In this document: piece after piece, positions 62,401 through 64,000 of the stretch
Layout: each line of letters starts with the position of its first letter
Numbering within the stretch: the stretch's first letter is position 1
Assembly (NCBI GenBank): GCA_965153355.1
Contig: OZ231127.1
Location: forward strand, 35,464,001 to 35,528,000
DNA: 64,000 nucleotides
Direction of reading: 5' to 3'
Origin: Flaccisagitta enflata
Taxonomy: Eukaryota > Chaetognatha > Sagittoidea > Aphragmophora
Made by a program: the position numbers and the translations under genes
The notes under the pieces: generated by a model
Databases searched by the model: none
The model's input: the letters and a program-made list of their open reading frames with translations, nothing else
Told to the model about the DNA's origin: nothing

Positions 62401-64000
62401 ATGGGGTGGTTGCTGGGTGGTTAGAGGCTGGTAATAGGAATTTTTCTTTAGCTGGGCTGATCTGGCTCATAGTGGCGGTTTGAGCCTGTTGGGGTGGTTG
62501 CTGGGTAGTTAGAGGCTGGGTATGGGAATTTTCTTTAACTGAGCTGATCTGGCTCATAATGAAAACTGATTTGAGCCTGTTGGGGTGGTTGCTGGGTGGT
62601 TAGAGGCTGGGTATGGGAATTTTCTTTTGCTGGGCTGATCTGGCTCATAGTGAAGGCGGTTTGAGCCTTTTGGGGTGGTTGCTGGGTGGTTAGAGGCTGG
62701 GTATGGGAATTTTCTTTAGCTGGGCTGATCTGGCTCATAGTGAAGGCGGTTTGAGCCTTTTGGGGTGGTTGCTGGGTGGTTAGAGGCTGGGTATGAGAAT
62801 TTTCTTTAGCTGGGCTGATCTGGCTCATAGTGAAGGCTTGGTTTGAGCCTGTTGGGGTAATTTGCTGGGTGGTTAGGGGCTGGGTATGAGAATTTTCTTC
62901 GCTGGGCTGATCTGGCTCATAGTGAAGACGGTTTGAGCCTGTTGGGGTGGTTGCTGGGTGGTTAGAGGCTGGTTATAGAATTTTCTTTAGCTGGGTCTGA
63001 TCTGGCTCATAGTGAAAGGCGGTTTGAGCCTGTTGGGGTGGTTGTTGGGTGGTTAGAGGCTGGGTACAAGAATTTTCTTTAGCTGGGCTGATCTGGCTCA
63101 TAGTGAAGGCGGTTTGAGCCTTTGGGGGTGGTTGCTGGGTGGTTAGGAAGGCTGGGTAGCAGAATTTTCTTTAGCTAGGTGATCAGCTCATAGTAGAAGC
63201 GGTTTTGACCTGTTGGGGTGGTTTGCTGGGTAGTTTAGAGGCTGGGTATAAGGAATTTTCTTTAGCTGGGCTGATCTGGCTCATAGTGAAGGCAGTTTGA
63301 GCCTGTTGGGGTGGTTGCTGGGTGGTTAGAGGCTGGGTATGGGAATTTTCTTTAGCTGGCTGATCTGGCCTCATAGTGAGGCAGTTGAGCCTGTTGGGAG
63401 TGGTGGCTGGGTGGTTAGAGGCTGGAAGTATAGGAATTTTCTTTGCTTTGGGCTGATCTGGCTCATAGTGAAGGCGGTTTGAGCCTGTTGGGGTGGTTGC
63501 TGGGTGGTTAGAGGCTGGGTATAGGAATTTTCTTTAGCTGGGCTGATCTGGCTCCTCAGTCAGCGGTTTGAGCCTGTTGGTTTGGGGTGGTTGCTGGGTG
63601 GTTAGAGGCTTGGTGTGTGAATTTTCTTTAGCTGGGCTGATCTGGCTCATACTGAAGACGGTTGTTGCCTTTTAGGTTGGTTGCTGGGTGGTTGGAGGCT
63701 AGGTATGGGAATTTTCTTTAGCTAGGCTGATCTGGCTTAGAGAGAAGGCGGTTTGAGCCTTTTGAGATGGTTGCTGGATGGTTAGAGGAGGCTGGGTATG
63801 AGAATTTTCTTTGGCTGGGCTGATCTGAAGGCTCATAGTGAAGGCGGTTTGAGCCTGTTGGGAGTTAGGAATTGCTGGGTGGTTAGAGGCTCAGGTGTAG
63901 AGGAGATTCTCTAGCTGGGCTGATCTGGCTCATAGTGAAGAAAGTTTGAGCCTGTTAGGGTGGTTGCTGGGTGATTAGAGGCTAGGTATGGGAATTTTCT
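59411..64000. repeat. 90-bp satellite array, about 50 copies, runs off the window
   Basis: The unit GGTTAGAGGCTGGGTATGGG, AATTTTCTTTAGCTGGGCTG, ATCTGGCTCATAGTGAAGGC, GGTTTGAGCCTTTTGGGGTG, GTTGCTGGGT is 90 bp. Many copies have 1-4-base indels; some stretches (59420-59640, 62535-62830) are nearly identical copies. Since 90 is 30 codons, minus-strand frames of MSQISPAKENSHTQPLTTQQ type stay open where no indel intervenes. There is a non-repeat insertion at about 59925-59990. Confidence 0.95.

Noticed and set aside
59411-64000. CRISPR-like array
   Set aside because: Repeats are contiguous 90-bp units without unique spacers, in an animal genome.

Overview
This is nuclear DNA from a multicellular animal, most likely an invertebrate. 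Two genes are built from short exons with GT-AG introns. They sit in AT-leaning sequence that is unusually rich in microsatellites ((AG)n, (AC)n, (TA)n, (AAC)n, (AAG)n, (ATG)n), minisatellites and nested non-autonomous mobile elements. There is no bacterial-type operon structure. I cannot name the species.

Gene 1 (plus strand, 1-7238, 5' end outside the window) is a NRF-6-like (nose resistant to fluoxetine) multipass membrane acyltransferase. Six exons are visible, all phase-compatible, ending in a TAG at 7238. Gene 2 (minus strand, 48704-22847) is a complete SLC5A8/SMCT-like sodium-coupled solute transporter. I assembled 18 exons with fully compatible phases, giving a 630-residue protein and one GC-AG intron. 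The last two exons are the least certain. The genes converge tail to tail, with about 15.6 kb of repeats between them.

Layout: 1-7.2 kb holds NRF-6-like exons, a MITE, a composite repeat ending 13 bp before a splice acceptor, and a 1.45-kb inverted repeat. 7.2-22.8 kb is an intergenic repeat field. 22.8-48.7 kb is the transporter gene; its introns contain mobile elements, a decamer array, a PIN/CXC-type pseudogene, and a LINE ORF1 fragment split by a TA-flanked MITE. 48.7-59.3 kb contains two related blocks (minisatellite, about 160-bp tandem repeat and common tail), a SINE and more mobile elements. From 59.4 kb to the window end runs a 90-bp satellite.

Two dispersed families dominate. 'Family A' are short hairpin-ended elements with a (GTCC/GTCG)n-like core. 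Their two ends carry complementary subterminal motifs that co-vary between copies, and one copy compared with an empty paralogous site shows no target-site duplication. I infer Helentron-derived (HINE/mini-me-like) elements. 'Family F' are elements with conserved GGGCAGCGGCCCC / GGGTACCGCTGACC ends that carry a different minisatellite in nearly every copy and are repeatedly nested in family A. The two host genes have no evident functional link to each other.
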